Source: Sphingomonas sp. PsM26 (lineage in GTDB: Bacteria; Pseudomonadota; Alphaproteobacteria; Sphingomonadales; Sphingomonadaceae). From it: a stretch of 32,699 nucleotides of DNA. Every line of letters starts with the position of its first letter. Position 1 is the first letter of the stretch. The stretch spans positions 1 to 32,699 of the forward strand of contig JARUXA010000031.1 of assembly GCA_030433805.1 (NCBI GenBank), written 5' to 3'. Below the pieces are notes generated by a model that saw nothing but the letters and a program-made list of their open reading frames with translations, was not told the DNA's origin and ran no database searches. Below are positions 30,910 to 32,699 of the stretch, one piece after another. Both the position numbers and the translations under genes were made by a program.

Positions 30910-31230
30910 ATGCGATATATCGTGGTGGCGACCGCATTTATTCTCTTGGCTGGCTGCGACGGCCCGAACGAGAAAGCCGGGGTAGCGCAGGATCAAGCAG
31001 CAGCCAATGCCGCTGGTGTTAAATACCAGGGGAACGGACCGGCCGAACGCATCGGGGAAGCGCAGGATCATGCCAACCGTGCAGCCCGCAAAGACCTTGA
31101 TGCCCAACGTAATAAGATTAATACCGAGGCTGACGCACAGGCGGACCGGCTTGAACAGCAGGCCAAGGAGATCCGCCGCAGTGCTAAGGAGCGCGCCGAG
31201 GCACTCATCAGCCCCGCTACCGGTCGCTGA
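30910..31230 (+). CDS. Small helical lipoprotein
   Basis: This 106-residue protein starts at the ATG at 30910 with AGGAG 7 bases before it; an earlier in-frame ATG at 30829 would run through the hairpin at 30865 and is rejected. The signal peptide MRYIVVATAFILLAGC has lipobox LAGC. The mature part is a charged, Ala-rich helix (AQDQAAANAAGVKYQGN, EAQDHANRAARKDLDAQRNK, EADAQADRLEQQAKEIRRS) with coiled-coil character, like small Lpp- or OsmB-type envelope proteins. It ends the stress cluster. The function is unknown. Confidence 0.8.
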   Translation: MRYIVVATAFILLAGCDGPNEKAGVAQDQAAANAAGVKYQGNGPAERIGEAQDHANRAARKDLDAQRNKINTEADAQADRLEQQAKEIRRSAKERAEALISPATGR

Positions 31231-31263
31231 CGCGAACAGGCAAAACGATGACGCCTAGATAGC

Positions 31264-31319
31264 GCATCAAGCGGTGATGCCTAATGACGTTATCACTCTT
31301 AGGGCTCGTTGAGGCATCA
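31264..31319 (+). promoter_or_regulatory. Three-segment alternative hairpin before the Crp/Fnr gene
   Basis: Segment 1 GCATCA (31264-31269), segment 2 TGATGCCT (31275-31282) and segment 3 AGGCATCA (31312-31319) are arranged so that segment 2 can pair with either neighbour. It lies 47 bases before the Crp/Fnr gene. Such layouts occur in attenuators, but no leader peptide or T-run is seen. Confidence 0.3.
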
Positions 31320-31366
31320 TCCGGTAGCATCCTGGCTATCGTACTCATTGTATTATAGAACAGACC

Positions 31367-32110
31367 ATGATCAATCATGTACCCGCGCTATCGCTTTGGC
31401 TTGACCGCCTTGAGCTGCGATCAGTTCTGAACGACGATGAGCGACAGGCCGTTCTAAGTCTCCCAGGGCAATTCGAAGTAATCAAACCCAATCACGATTT
31501 CGTCCGATTGGACGACAACGTGAACCATGTTTACTCCATCGCATCCGGCTTAACCGGCAGTTTTGGCCAGTTAAAAAATGGCGAGCGGCAGATGACCGCC
31601 CTCCACCTTCCCGGCAATATGGCCAACCTACACTCTATTGTTTTACCAAGTTCTATAAGTGCAATACGGAGTATAAACGAGACGCTTGTCTACCGCATTA
31701 CTCACAAGTTTATCCACACAATTGCAGCGGATTCACTGGCACTTTCTAAAGCCTTTTGGCGCGACTGTACAATCGATGCGGCCGTACTATCGCAATGGAG
31801 CGTTATGAATGCGCGCCTGCCAGCCTTAGGGAAGGTTGCGCATATTTTATGCGAAATGTGCTGCCGTTTCTCCAACGGTATATGTCAGGACGGTTCGAGC
31901 TTCGAGTGGCAACTGACGCAGGTCCATCTTGCTGACATTACTGGACTAACCGCAGTCCACGTCAATCGCATGTTGCGGGCGATCCGCGAGGATGGTGCAG
32001 CTGAGATTGTCGGTCGCCGAATGCACGTACTCAACTGGACCAAGCTCGTCACCATGGCCAAGTTCGATCCGCGCTACCTAGCGCTGGAGAAATTGGCTGA
32101 ACTTTTGTGA
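31367..32110 (+). CDS. Crp/Fnr-family regulator
   Basis: This 247-residue regulator has an N-terminal cyclic-nucleotide-type beta roll (VIKPNHDFVRLDDNVNHVYSIASGLTGSF, MTALHLPGNMANLHSIVLP), a dimer helix, and a C-terminal winged helix (WQLTQVHLADITGLTAVHVNRMLRAIREDGAAEIVGRRMHVLNW). No N-terminal cysteine cluster is present, so it is not an iron-sulfur Fnr sensor. The Gly-Glu-Leu/Arg-Ser pattern of cAMP binders is also not visible. The effector is unknown. It stands alone between the lipoprotein and a convergent small gene. It could control the adjacent stress cluster, but this is inference from position. Confidence 0.9.
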   Translation: MINHVPALSLWLDRLELRSVLNDDERQAVLSLPGQFEVIKPNHDFVRLDDNVNHVYSIASGLTGSFGQLKNGERQMTALHLPGNMANLHSIVLPSSISAIRSINETLVYRITHKFIHTIAADSLALSKAFWRDCTIDAAVLSQWSVMNARLPALGKVAHILCEMCCRFSNGICQDGSSFEWQLTQVHLADITGLTAVHVNRMLRAIREDGAAEIVGRRMHVLNWTKLVTMAKFDPRYLALEKLAELL

Positions 32111-32117
32111 GATCCAT

Positions 32118-32146
32118 CAGACCCCGCTGTTTACGGCAGTGGTCTG
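32118..32146. terminator. Hairpin between convergent genes
   Basis: CAGACC and GGTCTG, with an inner CTG/CAG, form an imperfect stem between the Crp/Fnr stop and the end of the EexN-like gene. There is no T-run. It may serve both directions. Confidence 0.4.
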
Positions 32147-32155
32147 GCCCAGTTA

Positions 32156-32374
32156 TCACTTAGATATTGCAACCCCGTCACTTGCCGGAATGCCATCTGA
32201 GTCAAACTGTGATTGCCGGACATTGCGGCAATCACGTGAAAAATCGGTATAAGCCACACAGGCGTCGAGCCGGTGGACTCGCTCGGCCGCATGCGCTTTA
32301 TAATACTCGACGCCCTTCGCGTTCGAGCAGTTGACCAGCATTAAAAGTGCGATGATTGCGTGCGTCGTTTTCAT
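32156..32374 (-). CDS. EexN-like small lipoprotein
   Basis: This 72-residue protein has a lipoprotein leader (MKTTHAIIALLMLVNC) and a mature part beginning SNAKGVEYYKAHAAERVHRLDACV then SRDCRN. That is the VEYYxxH-xxR-xxxLxAC and DCxN pattern of the EexN family. EexN was named for entry exclusion in conjugation systems, but many chromosomal copies stand alone. No conjugation genes are in the window, so the role here is unknown. There is no strong ribosome binding site. It is convergent with the Crp/Fnr gene. Confidence 0.8.
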   Translation of the reverse strand: MKTTHAIIALLMLVNCSNAKGVEYYKAHAAERVHRLDACVAYTDFSRDCRNVRQSQFDSDGIPASDGVAISK

Positions 32375-32507
32375 TTCTGCCGTTTCGCACTTGTACCGAA
32401 AGCTTGCAAGAGTTTGGACGCGTTCAGTCCAGGGCGGGTATTTTCCGCTACTGACGTGTCCGCTGTTTATTATACTATTACCTTTATTTCTACCATGCTA
32501 TCAGCTA

Positions 32508-32699
32508 GATTGAACTCGTTGCCTTATGCCGCGCATCCCCGGCGCGAACACGCGCCCAGACTTTAACTTTGGCAGCGATCGAGGTGCCGGCTGCTTACTC
32601 CAGTTCACAGAACACGCTGACGTCATCACCGATCAAGACTGGCTTAAGGAACTCGACGGCATCGATCCGCACCGTAACCACGCGCTTGCCGGAATGGGC
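32508..32699 (-). pseudogene. Acyl-CoA thioesterase (YciA-like hotdog), broken, runs off the right edge
   Basis: Reading leftward from the right edge, the frame gives AHSGKRVVTVRIDAVEFLKP and VLIGDDVSVFCELE, which is the middle of a YciA-type hotdog acyl-CoA thioesterase. It then meets TAA at 32597-32595 and continues in the same frame as AAGTSIAAKVKVWARVRAGDARHKAT to a TAG at 32507-32505. In relatives CE(L/I)xxxGxTSIxxKVxxW is continuous, so the TAA interrupts the gene. The last conserved strand (FTFVAI-like) is also missing. The front lies outside the window. Confidence 0.75.

Noticed and set aside
1..32699. tRNA, rRNA and CRISPR arrays
   Set aside because: I saw no cloverleaf-type sequence, no ribosomal RNA signature and no regularly spaced direct repeats.

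Overview
The window looks like a chromosomal segment from a Sphingomonas-type alphaproteobacterium. The evidence is the GC-rich coding, the TonB receptors with an 'IVV(T/R)GxRGS' plug start, a zinc-less MucR-type regulator, a GGAAC-N17-CGTT general-stress (EcfG-type) promoter, DUF2382/DUF3618/holin-superfamily stress proteins, and a nonphosphorylative sugar dehydrogenase very like Azospirillum L-arabinose 1-dehydrogenase. Genus-level assignment is inference.

Layout. Positions 1-3.9 kb hold small genes: a Ros/MucR-like regulator, short hypothetical proteins, a strong terminator that may close a small structured RNA, an overlapping pair of exported proteins (one with an I78 protease-inhibitor domain) and a histone-like HU protein. 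Positions 3.9-5.2 kb hold an IS1182-type transposase fragment followed by an AT-rich geneless stretch. Positions 5.2-7.6 kb carry a GH35 beta-galactosidase and a TonB receptor cut off after its plug domain. Positions 7.6-14.6 kb are a regulatory zone: an ECF sigma factor, a frame-broken secreted protein, a PAS-PAS hybrid histidine kinase and, facing it, a two-gene operon of a BLUF blue-light sensor with a GGDEF-EAL protein. A C-terminal scrap of a flavin monooxygenase follows.

Positions 14.7-25.8 kb are an arabinan/arabinose locus. Two FadR-type (FCD) GntR regulators point left. A tight five-gene operon points right: an AraD1/GguC-type FAH-fold enzyme, a Gfo/Idh/MocA L-arabinose (D-galactose) 1-dehydrogenase, a secreted GH51 arabinofuranosidase and two secreted GH43 enzymes. 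A full TonB receptor follows. Together they would take up arabino-oligosaccharides, cut them to L-arabinose and oxidise it without phosphorylation; the middle enzymes of that pathway are not in the window. A related 19-bp palindrome lies in front of the GH35 gene and both TonB receptor genes, suggesting one regulon.

After a decayed IS5-type transposase (25.8-26.1 kb), positions 26.2-31.2 kb form a general-stress/envelope cluster: two small proteins behind an EcfG-type promoter, two DUF2382 proteins, an OmpA-domain protein, a run of overlapping membrane proteins (nutrient-deprivation-like, holin superfamily, DUF3618) and a lipoprotein. A Crp/Fnr regulator, an EexN-like lipoprotein and an acyl-CoA thioesterase pseudogene running off the right edge close the window. 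The density of broken genes marks this as accessory, rearranged DNA.
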